Under the pieces are notes generated by a model. That model was not told the origin of the DNA. It saw nothing but the letters and a program-made list of their open reading frames with translations, and did no database searches. From DASPWW01 sp035637595 (GTDB lineage: Bacteria > Actinomycetota > Thermoleophilia > Solirubrobacterales > 70-9), in NCBI GenBank assembly GCA_035637595.1, contig DASPWW010000197.1, positions 1 to 36,893 on the forward strand: a stretch of DNA of 36,893 nucleotides. The letters run 5' to 3'. Position numbers and translations under genes: made by a program. Numbering within the stretch: position 1 is the first letter of the stretch; each line of letters starts with the position of its first letter. Positions 7,513-17,382 of the stretch are shown one piece after another.

Positions 7513-8823
7513 TCAACCGGGGTCGAAATCGAACGCGACGTCGCCGATCCTGACCTCGTCGCCGGGCTCGAAGCCGCGCTTTTGAAGCTCGCCCACCACC
7601 CCGATCTCCCGCAGCCGCTGCTCGACGTAGCCGAGCGCCTCCTCGTTGGAGAGGTCGTGGCGCTTGACCAGCAGCTCGATCCCGCGCCCCCCCACCCGGA
7701 ACACCCCGTCGTCCACCCGCTCCACCTCGAAGCCGTGATCCGCCGCCGGCCGGTAGACGCGATGCTCGACCTCGAACTCGGATGGCGGCTCGCCGGGCGT
7801 GCCGGCGCGCGACTCGGCGGCGGCCTCGGCTGCGACCGGCTCCGGAACGGCGTCGAGGATCGCGCGTCGCAGCTCGTCGAGCCCCGCGCCGCTGACCGCC
7901 GACACGGCGACGACGTGGAGCGCCCGGGGCCCGAGGTGCCGACGCCATTCCGCGACCGCCCGCTCGGCCTCGTCGTCGGGGACCAGGTCGCGCTTCGAGA
8001 GCGCGACGAGCTCGGGCAGGGCGCCCAGCCCGCCGCCGTAGGCCTCGAGCTCCGCGCGCACCGTCGCGTAGGCGGCGGGACCGTCGTCGCGCACGACCTC
8101 GACGACGTGGACGATCACCCCGCAGCGCTCGACGTGGGCGAGGAACTCCTGCCCCAGCCCGGCGCCCTGCGCGGCGCCCTCGATCAGCCCCGGGATGTCG
8201 GCGATCACCAGCTGGCGATCGTCGGACTCCAGCGTTCCGAGCACCGGCTCCACGGTGGTGAAGGGATAGTCCGCGACCTTGGGCCGCGCCCGGGTCAGGC
8301 GCGCGAGCAGCGAGGACTTGCCGGCATTCGGGAGGCCCACCAACCCAGCGTCGGCCAGCAGCTTGAGGCGCAGCTCGATCCACCCCGACTGGCCCTCGAT
8401 CCCCTGCTCCGCGAACCGGGGCGCCTGTCGCGTCGCGGTCGCGAAGCGCTTGTTGCCGTGGCCCCCCGTCCCGCCGCGTGCGATGACGGCGCGCTGTCCA
8501 GGCTCGGTGAGGTCGAACCGCTCGCCGTCGAGCCCCTCGACGACGGTCCCGGGCGCGACCGGCAAGATCCGGTCCTCGCCCCGCGCCCCATGGCGCCGCT
8601 TTCCCTGCCCGTGCCCGCCGCGGCCACCTCGGAAGTGCTTTGAGTGGCGCAGCGCCGCGAGGTCGCGGCGGGAGGGATCGCAGACCGCCACCACGTCGCC
8701 CCCTGGGCCGCCGTCGCCGCCGTCGGGGCCGCCCTTCGGCACGTGGGCCTCGCGGCGAAAGCTCACGCAGCCGTTGCCGCCGCGGCCCCCCTCGACGTAG
8801 ATGCTGACTCGGTCATGGAGCAT
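7513..8823 (-). CDS. obg: Obg-family GTPase CgtA
   Basis: A 436-residue Obg GTPase, a 50S-subunit assembly and stress factor. Residues 1-158 form the glycine-rich Obg fold (EGGRGGNGCVSFRREAHVPK, GGDGGPGGDV). The G domain follows with G1 GLPNAGKSS, the switch region YPFTTVEP, G3 DIPG and G4 SKRD. Residues about 355-430 are the C-terminal OCT domain (FRVGGRGIELLVKRHDLSNEEALGYV). Start ATG at 8823. It lies downstream of rplU-rpmA, its conserved neighbours, after a 105-base gap that holds a 12-bp palindrome. Confidence 0.97.
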   Translation of the reverse strand: MLHDRVSIYVEGGRGGNGCVSFRREAHVPKGGPDGGDGGPGGDVVAVCDPSRRDLAALRHSKHFRGGRGGHGQGKRRHGARGEDRILPVAPGTVVEGLDGERFDLTEPGQRAVIARGGTGGHGNKRFATATRQAPRFAEQGIEGQSGWIELRLKLLADAGLVGLPNAGKSSLLARLTRARPKVADYPFTTVEPVLGTLESDDRQLVIADIPGLIEGAAQGAGLGQEFLAHVERCGVIVHVVEVVRDDGPAAYATVRAELEAYGGGLGALPELVALSKRDLVPDDEAERAVAEWRRHLGPRALHVVAVSAVSGAGLDELRRAILDAVPEPVAAEAAAESRAGTPGEPPSEFEVEHRVYRPAADHGFEVERVDDGVFRVGGRGIELLVKRHDLSNEEALGYVEQRLREIGVVGELQKRGFEPGDEVRIGDVAFDFDPG

Positions 8824-8895
8824 GGCTTCGACGATAGCCGCTGCATCGAAGGCCTCCGCCCAGGGTCGGAGAGTCCTCAGTCACTCCGGGCCGCA

Positions 8896-8907
8896 CGCCG
8901 GCCGGCG
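8896..8907. repeat. 12-bp perfect palindrome between rpmA and obg
   Basis: CGCCGGCCGGCG is self-complementary and lies in the 105-base rpmA-obg gap, 22 bases past the rpmA stop. It could form an RNA stem that lowers read-through from the ribosomal genes into obg, but there is no following T-run, so a terminator is not established. Confidence 0.35.
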
Positions 8908-8928
8908 CACCGCGCGCGCAGCGCGGCG

Positions 8929-9180
8929 CTAACCCTCGTCGACCGAGACCAGGCGCCCCTTGCGCGTCGGTCGGAACTCGACCCTGCCGGCGCGCGTCGC
9001 GAAGATCGTGTGGTCGCGCCCGATCCCGGCGCCGTCGCCGGGCCGGAAGCGCGTGCCGCGCTGGCGCACGATGATCTCGCCCCCGCCGACCCTCTGGCCG
9101 GCGAAGATCTTGACCCCGAGCATCTTGGGGTTCGAGTCGCGGCCGTTGCGGCTCGATCCAAGTCCCTTCTTGTGCGCCAT
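8929..9180 (-). CDS. rpmA: 50S ribosomal protein bL27
   Basis: An 83-residue bL27, located at the peptidyl transferase centre. The start MAHKKGLGSSRNGRDSNPK is the classic bL27 N-terminus, followed by LGVKIFAGQRV and GTRFRPGDGAGIGRDHTIFA. The N-terminus is the direct type, without the cleavable extension seen in Firmicutes. Its ATG overlaps the rplU stop by one base (TGATG), indicating coupled translation. Confidence 0.98.
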   Translation of the reverse strand: MAHKKGLGSSRNGRDSNPKMLGVKIFAGQRVGGGEIIVRQRGTRFRPGDGAGIGRDHTIFATRAGRVEFRPTRKGRLVSVDEG

Positions 9181-9671
9181 CAGCTCCCCTTCTTAGCAGA
9201 ACTCGACCGCGATCCCGATGCCTTGCGGGCAGCCGGCTTCTTGGCCGCGGGCTTCTTGGCCGCCGGCTTCCTCGCGGCCGGCTTGCGCGCCGGCGGCTTG
9301 GGCTTGGCCTCGGCCTTCGCTTCGGTCGCCTGCTTGGCCCCCGCCGGCTTTCGCGTCAGCATCTTTACGTCGGTCACCTCGAGCCTCGTCAGCTCCGAGC
9401 GGTGGCCTGCACGGCGCCGGTAGCCCTTCTTGGCGCGGTATTTGAAGATCCGCACCTTCTTGCCCCGCTGGTGCCCCGCCACCACGGCCTCGACCTTCAC
9501 CTTCTCGAGCTCACCGGCGTCGAGTACCACCTTCTTGTCGCCCCGGTACATCACGGGCCGCAACGTGACCTTGGCGCCCTCGTCCTCGGGCAGCCGGTCG
9601 ACGACCAGGGTCTCGCCCTTCTCGGCGCGGTATTGCTTGCCGCCGCTCTCGATTATCGCGTAGGAGCTCAT
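9180..9671 (-). CDS. rplU: 50S ribosomal protein bL21 with Lys/Ala/Pro-rich tail
   Basis: Residues 1-105 are bL21, a protein that binds 23S rRNA: YAIIESGGKQYRAEKGETLVV, then GKKVRIFKYRAKKGYRRRAGHR, a variant of the usual K-x-K-R-R-K-x-Y-x-x-x-x-GHRQ signature. After residue 110 a 55-residue low-complexity tail follows, built on repeats of A-A-K/R-K-P, ending SSSAKKGS. Typical bL21 has about 103 residues, so the tail is an addition of the kind seen in high-GC actinobacteria. It may contact rRNA or be disordered. It is followed directly by rpmA. Confidence 0.97.
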   Translation of the reverse strand: MSSYAIIESGGKQYRAEKGETLVVDRLPEDEGAKVTLRPVMYRGDKKVVLDAGELEKVKVEAVVAGHQRGKKVRIFKYRAKKGYRRRAGHRSELTRLEVTDVKMLTRKPAGAKQATEAKAEAKPKPPARKPAARKPAAKKPAAKKPAARKASGSRSSSAKKGS

Positions 9672-9675
9672 GACG

Positions 9676-9687
9676 ATTCGGACGAAT
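9676..9687. promoter_or_regulatory. short palindrome in the rng-rplU gap
   Basis: ATTCG-GA-CGAAT forms an inverted repeat with 5-bp arms inside the 35-base gap before the rplU ATG. It could be an RNA hairpin near the ribosome-binding region of rplU. Short arms make chance occurrence quite possible. Confidence 0.25.
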
Positions 9688-9706
9688 TCGAGGTCAGGTC
9701 GTTCAC

Positions 9707-11596
9707 CTAGGCGCGGGAACGGCGCCGGCCGCCCCTTCGGCCTCGGCGCCGTGACTTGGGGGCAGATTCTAGCTCGGCACCCTCGCCGGATTCGTCATCC
9801 CCGGACTCCTCCTCCCCGGATCCGTTGGCGGCGTCGAGCAGCGAGGCGATCGCCGCCGAGCGGTCCACGCTCTCGATCCTCACCAGCTTGCGCTTGCCGA
9901 CGTGTGCGTTCCCGCCCGAGACGCTGACGATGTAGGAATCCACGCGCGCGATCGCGTCGTCGGCGTTGAACATGTGCGGCTCCTCGATCGTGACCAGGAC
10001 CTCCTCCCCGACCTGGAAGGGGAGAGCGCGCTCCTCGATCTTCGAACGGGTGCCACTCTCGATCACATCGAACGTGTCGATGGGCAGCGCCTCGCCGCCC
10101 TCGAAGTGGAAGTGCTTGCCGGTCTCGGCCTCGAGCTCCTCGAGCCCGCTGCCGGAGCGCAGCAGCTCCGCCGCGACCTTGGGGTTGACGCGCACCAGGT
10201 GCGCCTCGGGCTTTGGACGCTCCTCGATCACCTCGCGAAGCTGGCGCAGGACCTGGATCGCGACGGTCTCCTCGGACTTGACGACCCCCTCGCCGCCGCA
10301 CGTCGGACATGGCTTGGTGAGGATCTCCCGCACTCCCTCGGTGACGTTCTGGCGCGTCATCTCGACTAGCCCCAGCGGCGACACCTCGACGACGTAGGTC
10401 TTGGTCTTGTCCTCGTCGAGAGCCCGGCGCAGGGTCTTGAGCACCTGGTCGCGGTTGCGCGACCGCGCCATGTCGATGAAGTCGATGACGATGATCCCTC
10501 CGATGTCGCGCAGCCGAAGCTGGCGGACCACCTCGTCCGCGGCCTCGACGTTGACCTTCGTGATGGTGTCCTCGAGCCGGCCCCTGCCGCGCCCCGTGAA
10601 GCTCCCCGTGTTGATGTCGATCACGGTCAGCGCCTCGGCGTAGTCGATCATCAGGTAGCCGCCGGAGGGCAGGTCGACGCGGCGCTGAAGCGTCGACGCG
10701 AACGCCTCCTCGACGCCATAGCGCTCGAAAAGCGGCTGGCGCTCGCGATAGAGCTCGACCGAGTCGACGAGCTCCGGCGCGGTGCGCTGGAAGAAGCTCG
10801 TGACCCGGTGGTGCTGCTTCTCGTCGTCGATGATCGCTGCCGCGAACTCGCTGCGCAGCACGTCACGCAGCACTCGCACAGAGAGGTCCGCCTCCTGGAA
10901 GACGAGCGCCGGGGCTTCGGCCTGCTCGGAGCGCCGCTCGAGCACCTCGGTGAGCTTGTGCAGGTAGCCGACCTCGCGCTCGAAGTCGGACTTCTTGGCG
11001 CCCTGCGCCGCGGTGCGCACGATCAGCCCGCCCTCGCCGGCGTCGAACTTGTCCAGGAGCTTGCGCAGCCTGTCGCGCTCCTTGTCGGGCAGCCGCCGCG
11101 ACACGCCGACGCCGCCGCCCTGCGGCATGTAGACGAGGTAGCGCCCGGCGACCGAGAGCTGCATCGAGAGCCGCGCGCCCTTGGTCTTCAGGGGGTCCTT
11201 GACGACCTGGACGAGGATCTCCTGGCGCGGCTTGATCAGCTCGTCGATCCGCCGGCCCCTGCCGCGGCCGCGGCGTGGTGCGGCCTCGCCGCCCGGGAGG
11301 ACGATCTCGTCGACGTGCAGGAAGCCGTTTCGCTCCAGCCCGATGTCGACGAACGCGGCCTCCATGCCCGGCAATACGTTGTCGACCACCCCCTTGTAGA
11401 TGTTGCCGACGATCGAGCGCTGGCCGCGGCGCTCCACGTAGAGCTCGCCGACCTTCCAGCCGCCGCCGGACTTGGCGGCCGCGCCGCTCTTCTTCTGCTG
11501 TCCGCCGCGGCCCTTGCCGGACGGACTCGACTTGGTTTCCTGGACCGCGACCCGGGTCTCCCCGCGATCGACGGATACGAGTATTCGCTTTTTCAA
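9707..11596 (-). CDS. rng: ribonuclease G/E
   Basis: A 629-residue endoribonuclease of the RNase E/G family that processes rRNA and starts mRNA decay. An S1-like RNA-binding domain covers about 47-155 (VGNIYKGVVDNVLPGMEAAF). The catalytic DNase I-like part has YAEALTVIDINTGSFTG with Asp327 and DIGGIIVIDFIDM with Asp372, and the Zn-link KPCPTCGG is at 428-435. A TRAM-like strand-rich segment (VGEEVLVTIEEPHMF, NAHVGKRKLVRIESV) precedes an acidic, then Arg-rich tail (SRRRGRRGGRRRSRA). A basic Ser/Gly/Lys insert lies at 22-46. The TTG start is supported by AAAGGTGAG just upstream. It is followed by rplU, its usual partner. Confidence 0.95.
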   Translation of the reverse strand: MKKRILVSVDRGETRVAVQETKSSPSGKGRGGQQKKSGAAAKSGGGWKVGELYVERRGQRSIVGNIYKGVVDNVLPGMEAAFVDIGLERNGFLHVDEIVLPGGEAAPRRGRGRGRRIDELIKPRQEILVQVVKDPLKTKGARLSMQLSVAGRYLVYMPQGGGVGVSRRLPDKERDRLRKLLDKFDAGEGGLIVRTAAQGAKKSDFEREVGYLHKLTEVLERRSEQAEAPALVFQEADLSVRVLRDVLRSEFAAAIIDDEKQHHRVTSFFQRTAPELVDSVELYRERQPLFERYGVEEAFASTLQRRVDLPSGGYLMIDYAEALTVIDINTGSFTGRGRGRLEDTITKVNVEAADEVVRQLRLRDIGGIIVIDFIDMARSRNRDQVLKTLRRALDEDKTKTYVVEVSPLGLVEMTRQNVTEGVREILTKPCPTCGGEGVVKSEETVAIQVLRQLREVIEERPKPEAHLVRVNPKVAAELLRSGSGLEELEAETGKHFHFEGGEALPIDTFDVIESGTRSKIEERALPFQVGEEVLVTIEEPHMFNADDAIARVDSYIVSVSGGNAHVGKRKLVRIESVDRSAAIASLLDAANGSGEEESGDDESGEGAELESAPKSRRRGRRGGRRRSRA

Positions 11597-11629
11597 GATC
11601 TCACCTTTCGGCGCCCGCTCAGGCGGGCA

Positions 11630-12856
11630 CTACAAAGCAGTTGCCGCCCTGCTCTTGGAGGTGAGCTGCGCCTGGACGTAGATGCTCTGCAGGAGCCCAA
11701 GTGCCAGGAAGGTGACGAGAACGGACGAACCGCCGTAGCTCATCAATGGCAAGGGGATTCCGGTGATCGGCATGATCCCAACGGCCATGCCGACGTTGAC
11801 GAAGACCTGGAACATCAGCATCGACGCGATACCCGCGGCGATCATGCTCCCGTACAGGTTCTTCGAAATCGTCAGGATTCGCAGCGCCCGCCAAATCAGC
11901 AGGGCGTAGAGGGACAGGAGGAACGCAGCGCCCACGAAGCCGAAGCGCTCGCCTACCACGGCAAATATGAAGTCCGTGTGGCGCTCCGGCAGGAACCCGC
12001 TCTGCGCTTGTGTGGCCTCGTCGCCGCGTCCGGTCTTTCCGCCGGAACCGACGGCGATCAGGGCCTGGTTGATCTGGTAGCTGGAGTCGCGCGGATCCTC
12101 GCTCGGGTTCAAGAACGAGGTCAGGCGCTCCTGCTGGTAGCCCTTGAGCACGGGTAGCCCCACGGCGGGGGCGATGACGAGCACGAGGGTGATCGCCGCC
12201 ACGACCGCGGCTCCAACCGCGGCGAAGTGCGTCCAGTGGACGCCGGCGATGTAGAGCACCGCCATGGTGATCACCCCGTACACGAACCCGGTGCCAAGGT
12301 CGGGCTGCAGGAAGATCAGCGCCGCCGGCGCCAGCCCCAGCAGGAGCAAGCGCGCGGTCCGCTGCCGTTCGGACGTCCGCCTCAGACGGTCGATCGCGAA
12401 TCCGGCCAGCGCCGCGACCAGCAGCACCTTCCCCAGCTCGGATGGCTGGAAGGTGAAGAACGGAAACTCGATCCAGCGGCGCGTCCCGCGGGTGGCACTG
12501 CCCACGACGAGCACCAGGAGGATCGTCGAGATCATCGCCGTGTAGAGGCCGACCCGCAGCTCGCGAAAGCGCGAGTAGTCGACGCGGGCGATGGCGAGCA
12601 TCAGCGCGATGCCGATCACCGCATAGATGCTCTGCCTGATCACGAAGAAGTAGGGGTTACCCGCCACGTCGCCCTTGGTGGTGACCGCGAGCGTGACGAT
12701 GCTGAACACGATCAGCCCGATCGCGGCGAAGGCGAGCAGCGGATCGAGGTAGGCAAGCCCGGTCCGCTCGGCAGCGCTGGGGCGCGTACTCGGGAAGGGT
12801 CGCGGCCGCGGGGTGGCGCGGGCCGTGGGACGGGTGGGGACTCGGGCGGTGGCCAT
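11630..12856 (-). CDS. rodA: rod-shape peptidoglycan polymerase RodA (SEDS family)
   Basis: A 408-residue SEDS glycosyltransferase that polymerises lipid II during side-wall growth. After a 35-residue Arg/Pro/Thr-rich cytoplasmic start come about ten membrane helices. SEDS landmarks are visible: GTRRWIEFPFFTFQPSELGK, FLQPDLGTGFVYG, GGKTGRG...FLPERHTDFIFAVVGERFGF, and the ending GIPLPLMSYGGSSVL. It follows mrdA with an eight-base gap, the standard RodA-PBP2 pair. I chose ATG 12856; a longer start would overlap mrdA heavily. Confidence 0.95.
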   Translation of the reverse strand: MATARVPTRPTARATPRPRPFPSTRPSAAERTGLAYLDPLLAFAAIGLIVFSIVTLAVTTKGDVAGNPYFFVIRQSIYAVIGIALMLAIARVDYSRFRELRVGLYTAMISTILLVLVVGSATRGTRRWIEFPFFTFQPSELGKVLLVAALAGFAIDRLRRTSERQRTARLLLLGLAPAALIFLQPDLGTGFVYGVITMAVLYIAGVHWTHFAAVGAAVVAAITLVLVIAPAVGLPVLKGYQQERLTSFLNPSEDPRDSSYQINQALIAVGSGGKTGRGDEATQAQSGFLPERHTDFIFAVVGERFGFVGAAFLLSLYALLIWRALRILTISKNLYGSMIAAGIASMLMFQVFVNVGMAVGIMPITGIPLPLMSYGGSSVLVTFLALGLLQSIYVQAQLTSKSRAATAL

Positions 12857-12863
12857 CAGTGCA

Positions 12864-14765
12864 TCAGTCGTAGGCGCCGGCCCCGGTCTCGGCGGGCGCT
12901 TCGGGCGCCGCGTGTCCGGGGGCGTTGGGGTGTTCGAAGTAGGTGGCGAGGATCTGAGACGCGGCCGGCGCGGCGGCGTCGGCGCCGAAGCCGCCCTGCT
13001 CGATAGTGACGGCGACGACCACCTTGGGGTCAGGATACGGCGCGAGCGCGATGTACCAGGACTGGTCCTCCTCGAACAGGCCGCGCTCCGCGGTGCCGGT
13101 CTTCCCCGCGATGTCGACAGGGAAGCCGCCGAAGACCGGATAGGAGGTCCCGCCGGGTTCCATCGCACCGGCGTGCATCCCGCTGAGGATCGCCCCCTGG
13201 TACTCCGGGTCGATGTCGACGTGCCCGCGCGGAGCCGGGTTGAACTCCTGGACGACGCGTCCGCTCGCGTCCTCGACGCGCTGCGCGAGGTGGGGCCGGA
13301 CGAGATCGCCGCCGTTGGCGATCGCGGCGTAGGCGACCGCCATCTGGAGCGGGTTCGTCTGCAGGTCGCCCTGACCGACCGCGAGGTTGACGCTGTCGCC
13401 CGCGGACCACGGGCGGTCGGTCTCGCCCTGGTCGTAGAGCTGGTTGCGCCACTCGGGAGTCGGCACGAGGCCATCGACCTCGGCGGGAAGGTCGATTCCG
13501 GTCGCCGACCCGATCCCGAGGTTCGAAGCCCACGTCTGGATCGGCTCCGACTTTTCGGAGTCCGCCTCGAGGCCGAGCTTGTAGAAGTAAACGTCCGAGG
13601 AGACCTGAAGCGCGGTCGGCAACGTGATGGTCCCGAACGCCTGCCCACCGGCGTTCTTGAACTCGATCGTGTCGACGGTGATCGAGCCGGTGTCCGTGAC
13701 GGGGGTGTCGGGGGTGATCAACCCCGACTCGAGCGCCGCCACCGCGGTGATCGGCTTGAACGTGGAGCCGGTCGGATAGAGCCCCTGGATGGCGCGATCA
13801 GCCAGCGGCGCTCCGGTCTGCTCGGAGCTCAGTCGCTTGTAGAGCGCCGGCGAGAGGCTCGGCCGGGTGAAGATCGAGGGGTCGAAGGTCGGATACGACC
13901 CGAGCCCGAGGATCTCGCCGTCCTGGACGTCCATCGCGACGAAGGCGCCGGGGAGGCCGCCGAACTGCGCCAGCGCCGCCTCGCCGGACGCCTGGATCTG
14001 GCTGTCGAGGGTGGTGCGGAGGCTGTCGCCGGGGACGGCCTCCTCGGAGCTGAGCTGGGCGCCGCGCGGGCGGCCGAGCGCGTCGACCTGCACCCGGGTC
14101 GCGCCGTCGCGACCGCGCAGCAGGTGGTCGTACTCGTACTCGAGCCCCGTCTGGCCGACCTGGTCTCCAGGACTGAGGTCCTGGTAGCGCGGCTCCTCGA
14201 GCTGGTCCGCAGTCACCTCGCTCACGTATCCGAAGATGTGCGCCCCAAGCGTCCCCTGGGGATAGTGGCGCACGAACACCCGCTCGACGCTCACCCCGGG
14301 AAGCTCCGTCTGATGCTCTTGCAGGTAGTAGACGAGCGGGTAGGCGACGTCGCGCTTTAGGGTCACCGGGCTGGCGGGCAGTTCCTTGGTCTGCTCGCGG
14401 ATCTCCTTTCGCACGTCCTCGAGCGACATGCCGGCGAGGTCGGCGACGCGCTTGAGGACCCGCTTGCGCTGATCGCGATCGACCGGCAGGTCCTGGGTCT
14501 GGATCTGAAGCGCCAGCGCGGTGCGGTTGTCGACCAGGACCTTCCCGTAGCGGTCGAGGATCTCGCCGCGCGGCGCCGGGACCTTGATCTCTCGGATCTG
14601 GTTGTTCTGAGCCTCTTCGAGGTAGCGGTCGCCTGACAGCACCTGGAGGTACCAGAGCCGCAGGAAGATGATCGAGAACATCGCCAGCGCGACCCCCCCG
14701 AGGACGGCGACGCGCACGGCGAACTGAGAGGTGGTGGGGGCGCGGTTTCGGTCGGGGAGATACAT
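12864..14765 (-). CDS. mrdA: penicillin-binding protein 2 (class B transpeptidase)
   Basis: A 633-residue elongasome transpeptidase that cross-links peptidoglycan made by RodA. One membrane anchor lies at about 17-40. The dimerisation domain contains PAPRGEILDRYGKVLVDNR. The transpeptidase active sites are Ser334 in STFK (334-337), SSD at 389-391, and KTG at 554-556. The tail ends in Pro/Ala-rich sequence. Length is normal. It lies between mreD (15-base gap) and rodA, the conserved order of rod-shape operons. Confidence 0.97.
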   Translation of the reverse strand: MYLPDRNRAPTTSQFAVRVAVLGGVALAMFSIIFLRLWYLQVLSGDRYLEEAQNNQIREIKVPAPRGEILDRYGKVLVDNRTALALQIQTQDLPVDRDQRKRVLKRVADLAGMSLEDVRKEIREQTKELPASPVTLKRDVAYPLVYYLQEHQTELPGVSVERVFVRHYPQGTLGAHIFGYVSEVTADQLEEPRYQDLSPGDQVGQTGLEYEYDHLLRGRDGATRVQVDALGRPRGAQLSSEEAVPGDSLRTTLDSQIQASGEAALAQFGGLPGAFVAMDVQDGEILGLGSYPTFDPSIFTRPSLSPALYKRLSSEQTGAPLADRAIQGLYPTGSTFKPITAVAALESGLITPDTPVTDTGSITVDTIEFKNAGGQAFGTITLPTALQVSSDVYFYKLGLEADSEKSEPIQTWASNLGIGSATGIDLPAEVDGLVPTPEWRNQLYDQGETDRPWSAGDSVNLAVGQGDLQTNPLQMAVAYAAIANGGDLVRPHLAQRVEDASGRVVQEFNPAPRGHVDIDPEYQGAILSGMHAGAMEPGGTSYPVFGGFPVDIAGKTGTAERGLFEEDQSWYIALAPYPDPKVVVAVTIEQGGFGADAAAPAASQILATYFEHPNAPGHAAPEAPAETGAGAYD

Positions 14766-14780
14766 GCGTCAGTCAGATGA

Positions 14781-15329
14781 TTACGCGGTCCGGAACGGAA
14801 TCGGCAACCGGCCGCGGCGCGGCGTGTCCTCGACCAGGGCCGCGCGCAGCACGCGTCGCACGATGGGATAGATCGGGATCGCGAGCAGGAAGCCGAGGAT
14901 CGCCTGCACCACGAGCTCGCGCAGCACGAGCAGGCTGATCGGAGCCTCGACGCCGAGCATCAGCTGGACGGCGGCAAACCCGCTCGCCGCGAGCAGGGTA
15001 AGGGCCCCGGCGAGCGCGGGGCAGATCAGCGGGCTCGAGATGTCGAAGCCCTCCCGGTAGCGGCCCGCCAGGTAGCCGGCGGTGAGCAGGACCAAGGACG
15101 AGACGCCGAGCGTCTGCAGCAGGGCCGAGTCGATCAGAAACCCCACCGCGAAGCCGCACACCGCGCCCAACACGGCCCCGCCGAGCAGGCCGAGGCAGAC
15201 GACGAGCACCGGAAGGATGTTCGGTGAGGTCCCGAGCACGGAGATCCGCGAGAAGAAGGAGAGCTGGAGGATGACGCCGAGCAGGAGCAGCAGCGCGATC
15301 CGAACGACGATCCTCGGAGTAACGATCAT
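14781..15329 (-). CDS. mreD: rod shape-determining protein MreD
   Basis: A 182-residue, very hydrophobic protein with about five to six membrane helices, fitting MreD in size and place. The segment LLLGVILQLSFFSRISVLGTSPNILPVLVV matches the family pattern in which an early helix is followed by a conserved P-N/D-x-L-P; later LLTAGYLAGRYREGF and LAIPIYPIVRRVL follow. It joins MreC and the PBP2/RodA enzymes in the elongasome. Start ATG 15329, 34 bases after the mreC stop. Confidence 0.93.
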   Translation of the reverse strand: MIVTPRIVVRIALLLLLGVILQLSFFSRISVLGTSPNILPVLVVCLGLLGGAVLGAVCGFAVGFLIDSALLQTLGVSSLVLLTAGYLAGRYREGFDISSPLICPALAGALTLLAASGFAAVQLMLGVEAPISLLVLRELVVQAILGFLLAIPIYPIVRRVLRAALVEDTPRRGRLPIPFRTA

Positions 15330-15363
15330 CGGTGGCCTCGATCCCTGTTCGCAACCGTGGCCA

Positions 15364-16251
15364 TTACGTTCCCCCGGCCCCGGTCGAAGCCTGCGCGTTG
15401 TCGCCGGGCTGCGTCAGCACCTGGACGAAGTCGAGCTCGCGCACGTCCGCGAACGGCCGGACGTGGACGCGCTGGTAGGTCTCCTGCTCCCCGATCGTCG
15501 CCTCGGTGACCTCCCCGATGGGGATCCCGTAGGGGAAGACCGAGCTCAGCCTGCCGCTCGTCCAGCCCGCCGTGACGACCGTCTGACCCTCGTCCACCTC
15601 CCGCTCGTTCTCGATGAAGTCGAGCAGCAGGTCCTGGGGATCGCCGACCTCCGGCGTGATCACGCCCGAGGGGCCGCTCGGGACCACCGTGGCCGAGACG
15701 GCGCTGCGGTGATCGGTGATCAGGGTGACCTGAGCGGTGCCCGCGGTCGTGTCGGTGACCCGGCCGACGAGTCCGTCCCCGGTGATCACGGGATCGTCGA
15801 CGCGAAGCCCGGAGCTCGAGCCGCGGTCGATGGTCACCGTCGAGTACCAGACCGTCGGTGAGCGCCCGATCACGCGCGCGGTGACCGCCTCGTAGCCGGC
15901 GATTCCTCCCCCGGGGCCGAGCTTGAGAAGCTTGCGCAGCTGCTCGTTCTCCTTCGTGGCGGACTCCGCTGCCGCCAGCCGCCCGCGCAGGTCCTGAACC
16001 TCCGCGTTGAGCGCCTCGTTCTCGCCGCGGGCGTCGAACGTCTCGTCGAACCAGGCGACGAGGTCGCGGGCGGGCTTGAGCGCGCGGTCGGCGCCCTCCT
16101 CGATCGGGCCGAGCACCGTCGCGAAGCCGCGCTCGACGGAGTGCAGGGGACCGCCCTCGCCCTCGCTGAAGTGAGTCGAGAGGAGCACGAGCGACACGAT
16201 CACCAGCAGCACGAGCACCGCGCGGCGGCGGCGAACCTGCTTGCGATACAC
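15364..16251 (-). CDS. mreC: rod shape-determining protein MreC
   Basis: A 295-residue bitopic protein: basic start, one membrane helix at about 11-25, a coiled coil at roughly 72-110 (NEALNAEVQDLRGRLAAAES), then the periplasm-side double beta-barrel domain (VIGRSPTVWYSTVTIDRGSS, GLVGRVTDTTAGTAQVTLIT, FPYGIPIGEVTE). MreC activates PBP2. GTG start ten bases after the mreB stop. A Gly/Ala/Thr tail follows the barrel. Typical family length. Confidence 0.95.
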   Translation of the reverse strand: MYRKQVRRRRAVLVLLVIVSLVLLSTHFSEGEGGPLHSVERGFATVLGPIEEGADRALKPARDLVAWFDETFDARGENEALNAEVQDLRGRLAAAESATKENEQLRKLLKLGPGGGIAGYEAVTARVIGRSPTVWYSTVTIDRGSSSGLRVDDPVITGDGLVGRVTDTTAGTAQVTLITDHRSAVSATVVPSGPSGVITPEVGDPQDLLLDFIENEREVDEGQTVVTAGWTSGRLSSVFPYGIPIGEVTEATIGEQETYQRVHVRPFADVRELDFVQVLTQPGDNAQASTGAGGT

Positions 16252-16260
16252 GCTTCCCCG

Positions 16261-17319
<1,059 letters not shown>

Positions 17320-17355
17320 CTGAGTTGGGAAGTGCGTGTTTGTGGCCGGCGGGCG

Positions 17356-17371
17356 GGCGGGAAGTCCCGCC
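17356..17371. promoter_or_regulatory. stem-loop in the mreB leader (proximal)
   Basis: GGCGGG and CCCGCC are separated by four bases and form a strong GC hairpin about 40-50 bases before the mreB ATG. It lies between the larger palindrome and the start codon. No T-run follows on the minus strand, so it is not a clear terminator. Confidence 0.45.
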
Positions 17372-17382
17372 TCTGTAGGCGA

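Noticed and set aside
9240..9300. Repeated GGCTTCTTGGCCGC-like units as a possible DNA repeat array
   Set aside because: They encode the AAKKP tail of bL21 in frame, so they are protein repeats and not a CRISPR or mobile element.
10808..12157. A 449-codon plus-strand frame opposite rng and rodA
   Set aside because: It lies entirely opposite two recognised genes and has the composition of a reverse-strand shadow.
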